Part shown: positions 25,461 through 36,293 of the stretch, piece by piece
How the letters are laid out: each line of letters begins with the position of its first letter
Position numbering within the stretch: the first letter of the stretch is position 1
NCBI RefSeq assembly: GCF_037543845.1
Contig: NZ_JBBIFX010000004.1
Span: 186,001-250,000 of the forward strand
DNA: 64,000 nt
Source of the DNA: Gymnodinialimonas ulvae
GTDB lineage: Bacteria; Pseudomonadota; Alphaproteobacteria; Rhodobacterales; Rhodobacteraceae
Direction: 5' to 3'
Made by a program: the position numbers and the translations under genes
The notes under the pieces: generated by a model
What the model saw: only the letters and a program-made list of their open reading frames with translations
What the model was told of the DNA's origin: nothing
The model's database searches: none

Positions 25461-25502
25461 TTGACGTCCGTCAACGTGCCCGCGCGTGACGTGTGCTTCA
25501 AT
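25461..25502 (+). promoter_or_regulatory. FNR/CRP-type box with -10 for the HemG-like gene
   Basis: TTGACGTCCGTCAA (25461-25474) is a perfect TTGAC-N4-GTCAA palindrome, close to the FNR consensus TTGAT-N4-ATCAA and to boxes of related Dnr/NnrR regulators. TTCAAT (25497-25502) is a candidate -10. If transcription starts near 25509 the box is centred at -41.5, the class II activator position. The downstream ATG 25535 has a GGAGGAG ribosome site. Confidence 0.5.
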
Positions 25503-25534
25503 AGCGACATCCACCCACATCACGGAGGAGCGTC

Positions 25535-26059
25535 ATGAAATTCCTTGTCGCCTATGCCAGCACCCACGGACAGGTGCGCAAGATCGCGCGTCACACCATG
25601 GATTACCTGGTCGAGCACGGCCATTCCATCGAACTCGTGCCCCTGATCGAGGCCGAAGGTCTCGACCCCAGCCGCTTCGATGGCGTGATCCTTGCCGCAT
25701 CGCTGCACGCGGGCCACTACCAGCGCCCCCTGACCGAATTCGCCGAGGCCCATGCCGATCACCTCAACCTCATGCCCACCCTGTTTCTGGCCGTGTCGCT
25801 GGCCGCCGCTGGCCATGACGCGGACGATTGGCGCGGGCTCGACACAGCGCTCAAGGACCTGAGCGATGCCACCAACTGGCACCCGGGCCGCGTCACCCAT
25901 GTGGCCGGTGCCTACAAACCGTCGCATTACGATATCGTCACCCGGCTGATCATGCGCCGGATCATCGCCAAGCAGGACAAGGGCACCGACCTTGCCACCG
26001 ATCGCGAATACACCGATTGGCCCGCGCTCGATGCTGCATTGGACGGCTGGCTGCCCTAG
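25535..26059 (+). CDS. HemG-type flavodoxin (protoporphyrinogen oxidase-like)
   Basis: A 174-residue flavodoxin-fold protein of the HemG family. The FMN phosphate loop is in MKFLVAYASTHGQVRKIARH (STHGQ). A second FMN loop is around LAASLHAGHYQRP, and the C-terminal part has GAYKPSHYDIVTRLIMRRI, KDKGTD-like KQDKGTDLATDREYTDW. E. coli HemG oxidises protoporphyrinogen IX coupled to respiratory quinones. Whether this member is a true PPO or a general flavodoxin reductase cannot be told. The FNR-like box upstream supports expression at low oxygen, which suits the HemG idea. Confidence 0.8.
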   Translation: MKFLVAYASTHGQVRKIARHTMDYLVEHGHSIELVPLIEAEGLDPSRFDGVILAASLHAGHYQRPLTEFAEAHADHLNLMPTLFLAVSLAAAGHDADDWRGLDTALKDLSDATNWHPGRVTHVAGAYKPSHYDIVTRLIMRRIIAKQDKGTDLATDREYTDWPALDAALDGWLP

Positions 26060-26181
26060 GCCAACCGTCGCCCCATTTGCGCGATCCGCCCCTTGCACCC
26101 ACCAACCGCCCGACTATAACCCCGACAGTTTGCGCGCAGGTCGCCCCCCACAAGGGCGGCCAAAGCTGGTCGGGGGACACC

Positions 26182-29532
<3,351 letters not shown>

Positions 29533-29632
29533 TCTAGCGACCCCGCGCCTGCACGCCCCTCCCCCTTTTTCCGCCTCACTCACAAATCCGCCCTCACACA
29601 ACCGCGCCCCGTGGCACCGCCCGCGCCACCCC

Positions 29633-29661
29633 CTTCCTTGTTTCAAAAATACTCAAAAAAA
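29633..29661. repeat. Third copy of the CTTCCTTGTTTC dispersed element
   Basis: CTTCCTTGTTTCAAAAATAC followed by TCAAAAAAA, identical over about 27 nt to the two arms at 9729-9756 and 9845-9871. It is single here, with no opposing arm nearby. It lies in the 283-nt gap between carB and the protease gene, which otherwise shows only C-rich non-coding sequence. Confidence 0.75.
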
Positions 29662-29815
29662 TCCCACCACCGCAGCCATACCCTGCCGGCCCGTCCAATC
29701 CCCCGAACCACCCCCCGTTCCCAACTCCGGGAATTTCCCCGCGGCCAAAATCCTTGCTCCAACCCCCGCGAATTGCCACCTTGGGGTGCAAATGCCCCAA
29801 CCAAAGGCTCTGCCC

Positions 29816-31027
29816 ATGCGCCCGCTTCTCGCCGTGACGACCCTCGCCCTTGCCGCAACGCCCGGCCTCGCCGACGGACACAAACCCGGCGACGACGACA
29901 CCGGGTTCGGCGCGCCGACCTATGGCGAGGTCTCGTTGGTCACCAACTTCCAACCCGACCCCCACACCGTCCGGGTCGAGGCCGGCGGCGCGAACCTGGC
30001 CACCTACACCGATCAACTGACCGGCAATCGCTGCGCCGGATATTTCGCCGATGCGCCCGATTTCCGGCTCAACTTCACCGATGGCGATCTCGGCTACCCG
30101 CTCAGCTTCTACGTCGAATCCGGCGCCGATACCGTCCTTCTGGTGGCCACGCCCGACGGCCAGTTCCACTGCAACGACGACTACACCGCGCTCAACCCCG
30201 CGCTGCGCTTCGACACGCCCCGGGGCGGCGCCTACAACATCTGGGTCGGCACCTATTCCGCCCCGAACGGCACCTTCCCCGCCGCCGACCTCAGCATCAC
30301 CGAATACGAGGACATCGCCCCGAATTTCGACCGCGCCTTCTTCGGCAATGACGACCGCGTGGTGATCGACGCGGCCACCGCGCCGTGGAACATGATCGGC
30401 TTTCTCGACCTGTCCGAGGCGTCCTGCACCGCCACCCTCATCGGCCCCGCGACCGTGCTGACCTCGGCCCATTGCATCGCGGAAAACGGGCAAATCGTGA
30501 CCCCGCCCGTCGAATTCCTTGCCGGATTCCAGAACGGAAACCACGTCGCGCGCTCCGGGGTCGCGGGCTATCACGTCGCGCAGGGCTACCTCGACGGCGA
30601 ACAGGAAGGCACCGATTACGCCTTCGTCTACCTCACCGAACCGCTTGGCGAGCGCTTGGGCTGGATGGATGTGGGCCTGCTGACGCCCGCCGAAATCTCG
30701 GCCCTGCAATCGGGCACCGGCCCCGACATCCTACAGGCGGGATATTCGTATGATCAGCAGGGCACACTGACCGGCAACCTCTCCTGCCCCTTCCTCGGCC
30801 TCGCGCCGGAAAACGTCCTCGTCCACCAATGCGACACACTGCAAGGCGACAGCGGCTCCCCGCTTTTCATCCAGGACGGCAACCGCTTCCGCATCATCGG
30901 CGTGGAAAGCCGCACCGACCCGCAACCCGAACAGGACTACGACCGCAACGTCGCGATGTATGTCGATTATGTCCTGCGCGATCTGAACGCGCTCGACCAG
31001 GGCGGCGCATCGCAGCCGAACAAGTAA
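29816..31027 (+). CDS. Secreted serine protease with N-terminal beta domain
   Basis: A 403-residue exported S1 protease. It has a signal peptide (PLLAVTTLALAATPGLA, cut before DGH). Residues 30-165 form a beta-rich domain similar to bacterial pre-peptidase domains: SFYVESGADTVLLVATPDG, then GGAYNIWVGTYSAPNG. A trypsin domain follows with His219 (VLTSAHC), Asp267 (GTDYAFVYL) and Ser346 (LQGDSGSPLF), a complete triad. It is probably secreted or periplasmic. ATG 29816 is chosen as it directly precedes the signal peptide. It is distinct from the shorter protease at 14.3 kb, with little similarity outside the triad. Confidence 0.87.
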   Translation: MRPLLAVTTLALAATPGLADGHKPGDDDTGFGAPTYGEVSLVTNFQPDPHTVRVEAGGANLATYTDQLTGNRCAGYFADAPDFRLNFTDGDLGYPLSFYVESGADTVLLVATPDGQFHCNDDYTALNPALRFDTPRGGAYNIWVGTYSAPNGTFPAADLSITEYEDIAPNFDRAFFGNDDRVVIDAATAPWNMIGFLDLSEASCTATLIGPATVLTSAHCIAENGQIVTPPVEFLAGFQNGNHVARSGVAGYHVAQGYLDGEQEGTDYAFVYLTEPLGERLGWMDVGLLTPAEISALQSGTGPDILQAGYSYDQQGTLTGNLSCPFLGLAPENVLVHQCDTLQGDSGSPLFIQDGNRFRIIGVESRTDPQPEQDYDRNVAMYVDYVLRDLNALDQGGASQPNK

Positions 31028-31175
31028 TCGGTAAATTCTATTGCGGAATGAACTGGCAGTTACGCCGATCTGGCGTCCTGGAGTGGGCTGAAAAGGCCGC
31101 TCCATCACGCTTACAGCGACGCGCTTGGATCAACCGCGCCACCGCACTATCAAGCCTCGGCCTGTCTGACGCTAC

Positions 31176-31583
31176 TCAAGTACAGTTCCCATAACGGCGT
31201 CCGTAAATATCCACGTAGTAACCACAATTTTCGTCCGGGCGAGTAATCACGCCGTACACGTTGTCTTCATTTAATATGCCGCGGGTTGTTTCGTCTACTT
31301 CTGCTACGAAAATCACAACCCCTTCCTGACCACCCACGTAGGCGCTCTCAGGAACGAAATCAAACCGCCTGAACCCTTCGGCCAGCCGTGGATCGTTTTC
31401 CGAAACCGCGGTGCCGATCCCGGTTCCTCCAGTGCTGCCCCCGGTGGCGAACGGCCCCGGCCCCACCGCCTCACGCGGCGCCGTGCCGGACACGGTGCCA
31501 AACGGTCCACCTTCGCCCACGGGCAATGGGTCAACACAGCCGGTAAGACCCAAAAGGCCCGCGACCAAAATGAACTTGTTCAT
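31176..31583 (-). CDS. Hypothetical lipoprotein
   Basis: A 135-residue lipoprotein with signal MNKFILVAGLLGLTGC (lipobox LTGC, Cys16), a glycine-rich low-complexity segment (FATGGSTGGTGIGTAV), then a compact C-terminal domain with VPESAYVGGQEGVVIFVAEV and two Cys near the end (NCGYYVDIYGRRYGNC). The ribosome site GGGAG lies 8-9 nt before ATG 31583. I do not recognise the family. It is followed on the same strand by no obvious partner, and preceded by another small lipoprotein. The 148 nt between this stop and the protease stop show no gene. Confidence 0.7.
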   Translation of the reverse strand: MNKFILVAGLLGLTGCVDPLPVGEGGPFGTVSGTAPREAVGPGPFATGGSTGGTGIGTAVSENDPRLAEGFRRFDFVPESAYVGGQEGVVIFVAEVDETTRGILNEDNVYGVITRPDENCGYYVDIYGRRYGNCT

Positions 31584-31667
31584 CAAGATATCTCCCTATT
31601 CGTGTGGCGCTCTGACCATCGTACGCCAAGGGTCATCTGCGCTCTGATCCGTGGCTGCGTCCCGCCG

Positions 31668-31934
31668 TCAGGCGCAGATCCGGCTCACGATTTGCCCGGT
31701 GCGCGAATCCACTTCTTCCGTGCAGAACGGGTCACTCGGCGATGTGCGAAAGAACGTGCCTGTGCCCGCATCATCGCAAGCCGCGAAATTGCCGTTCTGA
31801 TCAACGCAGGCGCCGGTATCCTGCAAAGCCGGATCGCCGCCGCCGGTATTGCCCGCCGCCGGCCCGGTCGACGTCGGCTCAAACACGCACGCCGAAACAG
31901 CCAGCACGCTGGCCATAAGTAGCAGATATTTCAT
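31668..31934 (-). CDS. Small hypothetical lipoprotein
   Basis: An 88-residue lipoprotein with signal MKYLLLMASVLAVSAC (lipobox VSAC, Cys16) and a short secreted part rich in Gly, Asp and Cys (TGACVDQNGNFAACDDAGTG, then FCTEEVDSRTGQIVSRIC). Four Cys after the lipid Cys could form disulfides in the periplasm. GGGAG lies 7 nt before the ATG. It probably forms a unit with the lipoprotein gene 84 nt downstream. Family unknown. Confidence 0.68.
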   Translation of the reverse strand: MKYLLLMASVLAVSACVFEPTSTGPAAGNTGGGDPALQDTGACVDQNGNFAACDDAGTGTFFRTSPSDPFCTEEVDSRTGQIVSRICA

Positions 31935-32035
31935 GAAAAGCTCCCAAGTTGTCGAAATGACCCTACGGAAGGTCCGGCAAGGGGTCCAGCGTTATTCTGT
32001 GCGGTTTTCGGGGGCCGGTGACGCCCCGCTGCGCC

Positions 32036-32494
32036 TCAACCCGAACAATCATCGCCAGCGCTGGCGTCCCGGGCGGCGGCGTCCCCAGCGATTTCGTCCT
32101 CAAGTCCCGACATGCGTTTCGCCGCTTCGCCCCATTTCGGCTTCGGCATATCCGCATGCATCGGGTCCCGGAACATGTCCAGCGTCTCGTCGCCCTGCAA
32201 CAGGCCGAACAGCTTGGCATGCATGAACGCGCGCAACACGGCGTTGATCCGTGGCTGGTAGTTCGGGCCCATCGACTTGAACCATTTCAGCACGTCCTCA
32301 TCGAGCGCGAGGCAAATCTTCTTCTTCGGGCTTTGGCGCTGTGTCGCTAGATTGTGCCATGCGTTGGGAACACGTCCGTTCATCGCAATCGCATTGTGCA
32401 TATCGTATTCGAACCGACGCATCGCATCGACCATGTAGTAATGATGGTATCGCTCGGTCTTGTTCGGTGACTTGTCGATGAATTTCGTGTGCAT
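32036..32494 (-). CDS. BrnA-family antitoxin-like protein (orphan)
   Basis: A 152-residue protein with a central BrnA-type motif: KKKICLALDEDVLKWFKSMG then PNYQPRINAVLRAFMHAKL. In BrnT/BrnA modules this is the ribbon-helix-helix region by which BrnA binds DNA and the toxin. The N-terminal 50 residues (YHHYYMVDAMRRFEYDMHNA) and the acidic tail are extra. No BrnT-like toxin gene is adjacent on either side. It therefore looks like an orphan antitoxin or a regulator built on the BrnA fold. ATG 32494 has GAGGGG upstream. The TATAC repeat array lies just upstream (32569-32612), between it and proS. Confidence 0.75.
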   Translation of the reverse strand: MHTKFIDKSPNKTERYHHYYMVDAMRRFEYDMHNAIAMNGRVPNAWHNLATQRQSPKKKICLALDEDVLKWFKSMGPNYQPRINAVLRAFMHAKLFGLLQGDETLDMFRDPMHADMPKPKWGEAAKRMSGLEDEIAGDAAARDASAGDDCSG

Positions 32495-32568
32495 CCCGCT
32501 GGCCCCTCGGTTTGATCGAGCGGCCAACTTCGCGCAAATTTCTTAAAATTTTGTGGATGTCGCGCGTA

Positions 32569-32612
32569 TATACCGGGTCTATACCGCGTCTATACCAACC
32601 CTATACGCCCGC
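32569..32612. repeat. Four tandem 11-bp TATAC repeats at proS stop
   Basis: Units begin at 32569, 32580, 32591 and 32602: TATACCGGGTC, TATACCGCGTC, TATACCAACCC, TATACGCCCGC. The period is exactly 11 bp. The last unit overlaps the proS stop codon (32601-32603, minus strand). Same design as the array at 16693-16736, including a final TATACG unit after a TATACCAA unit. Confidence 0.8.
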
Positions 32613-33959
32613 ATTCACCGGTTTGTGGGCCGCGTAAATCTCGGCCACACGGGCCACGGCGGCCTCGGGAGACAGCTCCTCGCTCTCGCCCGTTTTGCGG
32701 CTGGTCAGCTCCACAACACCGTTTTTCAGGCCCCGCGGACCCACCGTGATCCGCCACGGCAAACCGATCAGGTCCATGGTCGCGAACTTGCCGCCCGCAC
32801 GTTCGTTGCGATCATCGTAAAGCGGCTCAAGTCCGTGCGATTCCAATGCCTTATACAATGCCTCACAGGCCGCATCGGCCTCATCGTCGCCCTGTTTGAG
32901 GTTCACGATCCCGCAATGGAACGGCGTCACGCCCTCGGGCCAGATGATGCCGTTGTCGTCGTGGCTGGCCTCGATGATCGCGCCCAAAAGGCGGCTCACC
33001 CCGATCCCGTGCGAGCCCATATGAAGCGGCACCCGGCCGCCATCTTCGGTCTGAACCATGGCGCCCAGGCTCTCGGAGTACCTGGTCCCGAAATAGAAGA
33101 TCTGCCCCACCTCAATCCCCCGCGCAACCCTTTGACGTTCTTGGGGAATTTCGTCGAACATCGCGGCGTCATGGGTCTCGTCCGTGCGTGCATAACGGCT
33201 GGTGAATTCCTCCAGAACCGCCTGACACGCGCCCTTGTCATCATAATCGATCTCGCGGTCCCCGAACTTCAGATCGGTGATCTCACTGTCGTAGAAAACC
33301 TCGCTCTCGCCCGTATCGGCCAGCACCAGAAACTCATGCGTATCATCGCCGCCGATCGGCCCGGAATCCGCGCGCATCGGGATCGCCTGAAGGCCCATCC
33401 GCTCATAGGTCCGCAGGTAGCTCACGAGGTGACGATTATACGCGTGCAGCGCATCTTCTTTCGTCAAATCAAAGTTGTAGCCGTCCTTCATGTAAAACTC
33501 GCGCCCTCGCATGACGCCGAACCGCGGCCGCATCTCGTCGCGGAATTTCCACTGGATATGATACAGCGTCAGCGGCAGCGCCTTGTAGGACGTCACGTAA
33601 TTGGCGACGATATCGGTGATCATCTCCTCATTCGTGGGACCATAAAGCATCTCGCGCTCGTGGCGGTCCGTCATGCGCAGCATCTCGGGGCCGTAGGCAT
33701 CGTAACGCCCTGATTTCTTCCACAAATCCGCGCTCTGCAGGGTCGGCATCAACATCGGGATATGACCGGCGCGGATTTGCTCCTCGTGCACGATCCGCTC
33801 GATGTTGCGCAAAACCTTGTAGCCAAGCGGCAGCCACGAGTAGATCCCCGCGCTTTGCTGCTTGATCATGCCCGCACGCAGCATCAACCGGTGGCTGACA
33901 ATCTGCGCCTCGGCGGGCGTTTCCTTGAGGACGGGCAGGAAGTAGCGGCTCAGGCGCAT
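32601..33959 (-). CDS. proS: Prolyl-tRNA synthetase, alphaproteobacterial short type
   Basis: A 452-residue class II synthetase for tRNA-Pro. Its length shows the alphaproteobacterial form without the ~180-residue inserted editing domain of E. coli ProRS (572 residues). Visible parts are MRLSRYFLPVLKETPAEAQI, motif 1 region AGIYSWLPLGYKVL, motif 2 QWKFRDEMRPRFGVMRGREF, motif 3 GSHGIGVSRLLGAIIE, and the anticodon domain to the end. ATG 33959 gives the family start with AAGGG upstream; an in-frame start at 33992 would add 11 residues. Lacking editing, it is expected to rely on a trans-editing factor, which is not in this window. Confidence 0.97.
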   Translation of the reverse strand: MRLSRYFLPVLKETPAEAQIVSHRLMLRAGMIKQQSAGIYSWLPLGYKVLRNIERIVHEEQIRAGHIPMLMPTLQSADLWKKSGRYDAYGPEMLRMTDRHEREMLYGPTNEEMITDIVANYVTSYKALPLTLYHIQWKFRDEMRPRFGVMRGREFYMKDGYNFDLTKEDALHAYNRHLVSYLRTYERMGLQAIPMRADSGPIGGDDTHEFLVLADTGESEVFYDSEITDLKFGDREIDYDDKGACQAVLEEFTSRYARTDETHDAAMFDEIPQERQRVARGIEVGQIFYFGTRYSESLGAMVQTEDGGRVPLHMGSHGIGVSRLLGAIIEASHDDNGIIWPEGVTPFHCGIVNLKQGDDEADAACEALYKALESHGLEPLYDDRNERAGGKFATMDLIGLPWRITVGPRGLKNGVVELTSRKTGESEELSPEAAVARVAEIYAAHKPVNAGV

Positions 33960-34034
33960 CGGTTGAAACCCTTGGAAAACTGGTTCCGACACGTCTAAGG
34001 GAAAGAAAAAAGCCTCACAACATCAGATATGCCA

Positions 34035-34046
34035 CCCCCCCCCCCC
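34035..34046. repeat. Homopolymer tract of 12 C
   Basis: Twelve consecutive C between proS and a small minus-strand ORF, about 75 nt upstream of the proS start (in proS orientation it reads as G12). Such tracts slip readily and can change promoter spacing. Whether this one varies cannot be seen from one sequence. Confidence 0.9.
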
Positions 34047-34094
34047 GCCGCGGGCAGAGATACGTCCGCGCGTGGAGTTTCAATCGACCACACC

Positions 34095-34274
34095 TCAAAA
34101 GGGCGTGTCGTCCAACAGATGATGGGTCGGATGGAGGTGATCGTTTGAAGGGCTGAGGAAAATCGGGGCCGGCGCGTCGTCGGCTTGGGCCGCCCGCACG
34201 CCGAAGAACAAGGCGATACCGGCCGCAAGGATGAGAATGATCAGGGTGGCGGTCAGGATATTCATCGTGGACAT
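34095..34274 (-). CDS. Small single-pass membrane protein
   Basis: A 59-residue ORF starting MSTMNILTATLIILILAAGI, one hydrophobic helix with a short extracytoplasmic tail (QADDAPAPIFLSPSNDHLH, ending HHLLDDTPF) rich in His and Asp. The ribosome site AAGGAG sits 8 nt before ATG 34274, which is good support for a gene this small. The helix could also be an uncut signal anchor. I do not recognise the family. It is transcribed in the same direction as proS. Confidence 0.6.
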   Translation of the reverse strand: MSTMNILTATLIILILAAGIALFFGVRAAQADDAPAPIFLSPSNDHLHPTHHLLDDTPF

Positions 34275-34377
34275 GGGGGCAGCTCCTTCTCTCCTGGACC
34301 CACCCTAGGCTGCGTGCATCGCTGTCGATATGGGGGCATTCCCTACTCTGCACGACGCAGGTCTCAGCGGGCCGCAG

Positions 34378-34411
34378 AAAAGCGAGCGGCCCCAGAACAT
34401 GGGGCCGCTCG
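34378..34411 (-). terminator. Rho-independent terminator, minus strand
   Basis: CGAGCGGCCCC (34383-34393), loop of 7, GGGGCCGCTCG (34401-34411): a perfect 11-bp stem. Reading the minus strand it is followed by C then TTTT. It lies 92 nt downstream of the tiny ORF ending at 34503, so it marks the end of a short transcript from that side. Confidence 0.75.
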
Positions 34412-34502
34412 GTACGCAGACAACTCGTTACGAAACTGGGGACGAGGGGCGTGCAGCGGGCCAAGGGACAGAAGCCCGCCGCACGTTGAGGGACATATCG
34501 CG

Positions 34503-34601
34503 TCAGAATGCTCCGGCCGAGACAGGGGCAGACACCATGACCATGAACATCACCGCGATCAGCAGAACCGCTGAATATGTGATGGCATTTAAGGCAGTCA
34601 T
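34503..34601 (-). CDS. Possible 32-residue hydrophobic peptide
   Basis: ATG 34601 with GGAG 9 nt upstream opens MTALNAITYSAVLLIAVMFM and ends VMVSAPVSAGAF. It is almost entirely a hydrophobic helix with a signal-peptidase-like VSA-GAF end. A strong terminator follows 92 nt downstream, supporting a discrete short transcript. It may be a small membrane peptide (holin- or type I toxin-like in size) or simply a chance ORF inside a small RNA. No antisense RNA gene can be shown. Confidence 0.4.
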   Translation of the reverse strand: MTALNAITYSAVLLIAVMFMVMVSAPVSAGAF

Positions 34602-34692
34602 GATCGAAGTCTCCGTCGGGGTAACCTAGGCGATGACCGATATGTACGGCATCGGTGCGGAGCATTGTATTGCGGGAATCCTTACCACCCGG

Positions 34693-36234
34693 CTAATACT
34701 GTCCTTTTACAATGGGTTCGGCCTCAATCGCGTGTGCCAGCGCCTTGAAGCGCGCCTCCGCAACCTCGCCAAACAGGTTCCGTCCCTCGTCCGATGTCAG
34801 CGTCAGGATCAACTCCCGCCGCTTCGGGCGCAGTTTCAACCGGCCATGATCGACCGGGTTCTCAAGCGCAAACATCGCGCCAAACCGCATCGCCCGGCCC
34901 AGAATTTCGGCCTCTCGGACCTTCTTTTCCGGCAGCAGGTCCAAAAGGTCCGCATTGAACCCCGTGCCCGCCCGGTTCGACTTGTACCGATGCAGCAACG
35001 CCAGCCCCAGATACACCCGCTCCGCATGGGTCAATCCGCCCAGATTGGCGCGCGTGGCGTTGTCGAAACACACCTCCGCCCGATAATCGGGATGCGCGCG
35101 CCAGCTCACATCATGCAGCAGACACGCCGCCCGGATCAGGCGTTTTTGATCCGGGCGCGCGGCGGAAAAGAGCGGCTCCACAAAACGATAAAGCGCGCGG
35201 CCAAACCCGGGCTGCCGCGCCGAAGAGGCCTCCGCATGGCGCGCAGCCTCGATCAACGGGTCGCGACGGCGCAATTGCGCGGACATCTGATCGTACAAAA
35301 GCCCCTCGCGGATCCCGTAGCTTGAGATCGCAACCTCCTTGGGCTTCAACTGCCGCACCAATTCCTTCAGCACCAACGCCGCCAACGGCACCAACCGCAT
35401 CCGTTCCGCCGAATTACCGGTCTCCGCCCGCAACGCATCCACATCCGTGGCCCCGATATGCTTGATCGTCGACATGATCGCTTTGGGCGTCATGCGGTAT
35501 TCGTGCAGCACCTTCAGCGGATAATCCCGCCGGATCATGTCGACCCGCGCAATCGCGCGCCACGACCCGCCCACCAGAAACAGGCGCTTGGGCCGTTCCG
35601 GGAAATTCGCGACCAGCTCCGCAATGCGCTCGCGGATATGGGCGCGGATCGCCTTCTTGCCGCCCTTGATCCCCATCAGCTTCAGCGGCCCGAGGGCGGA
35701 GGTCTTGCGCGCGCCAACCATGCCGCCGCCCTCCAGCACGGCCAATTCCATCGACGACCCGCCGATATCGCAGATCAGACCCTGCGCGCCGGGCCAGCCC
35801 AAAAGCACCCCCTGTGCCGACAGCCGCGCCTCTTCTTCGCCATCCAGGATCTGAATGCTCAGCCCCGTTTCGCGCAGAACAGCGGCCTGAAAACTGGGCC
35901 CGTCCTCGGCGTCGCGTACCGCCGCGGTCGCCACCGTTAGCATCGGATGCACCTTCATCGACCGCGCCAGTGCCGCAAAGCGCTTGAGTGCCACCAACGC
36001 CCGCACGCGGCCTTCCGCGTTGAGCCGCCCGGTCTCTGCAAAGCCCGCGCCCAGACCGCACAGGATCTTTTCATTGAAGTAATACGCAGGAGAGCGCGCG
36101 GCACCGTCGAAAACCACGAACCGGACCGAGTTCGAGCCGATGTCGATCACCCCGACCCGGGCCAGCGACCGCGCCTCGGGGCCATCGAAAAGCGGCACTC
36201 CGAAGGGCCCCCAATCGGGGTGGCTGTCCTCCAT
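34693..36234 (-). CDS. ppx: Ppx/GppA exopolyphosphatase family protein
   Basis: A 513-residue enzyme of the ASKHA fold degrading polyphosphate or pppGpp. The two phosphate-binding loops are VGVIDIGSNSVRFVVFDG and LICDIGGSSMELAVLEGGG. The C-terminal HD-like helical half contains LLHDVSWRAHPDYRAEVCFD, as in the longer GppA/Ppx types. ATG 36234 with GGGGAG upstream gives the N-terminal MEDSHPDWGPFGVPLF. It lies 59 nt after ppk, so polymer synthesis and breakdown are encoded together. Confidence 0.93.
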   Translation of the reverse strand: MEDSHPDWGPFGVPLFDGPEARSLARVGVIDIGSNSVRFVVFDGAARSPAYYFNEKILCGLGAGFAETGRLNAEGRVRALVALKRFAALARSMKVHPMLTVATAAVRDAEDGPSFQAAVLRETGLSIQILDGEEEARLSAQGVLLGWPGAQGLICDIGGSSMELAVLEGGGMVGARKTSALGPLKLMGIKGGKKAIRAHIRERIAELVANFPERPKRLFLVGGSWRAIARVDMIRRDYPLKVLHEYRMTPKAIMSTIKHIGATDVDALRAETGNSAERMRLVPLAALVLKELVRQLKPKEVAISSYGIREGLLYDQMSAQLRRRDPLIEAARHAEASSARQPGFGRALYRFVEPLFSAARPDQKRLIRAACLLHDVSWRAHPDYRAEVCFDNATRANLGGLTHAERVYLGLALLHRYKSNRAGTGFNADLLDLLPEKKVREAEILGRAMRFGAMFALENPVDHGRLKLRPKRRELILTLTSDEGRNLFGEVAEARFKALAHAIEAEPIVKGQY

Positions 36235-36293
36235 GATCGTGCTCCCCTCAGGCCCGGATGCACAAAGGTTGTGACACGCGGCCCCGGCCCCGG

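Noticed and set aside
31028..31175. Possible gene remnant after the protease stop
   Set aside because: The open frame has no start or recognisable motif; it could be spacer DNA.
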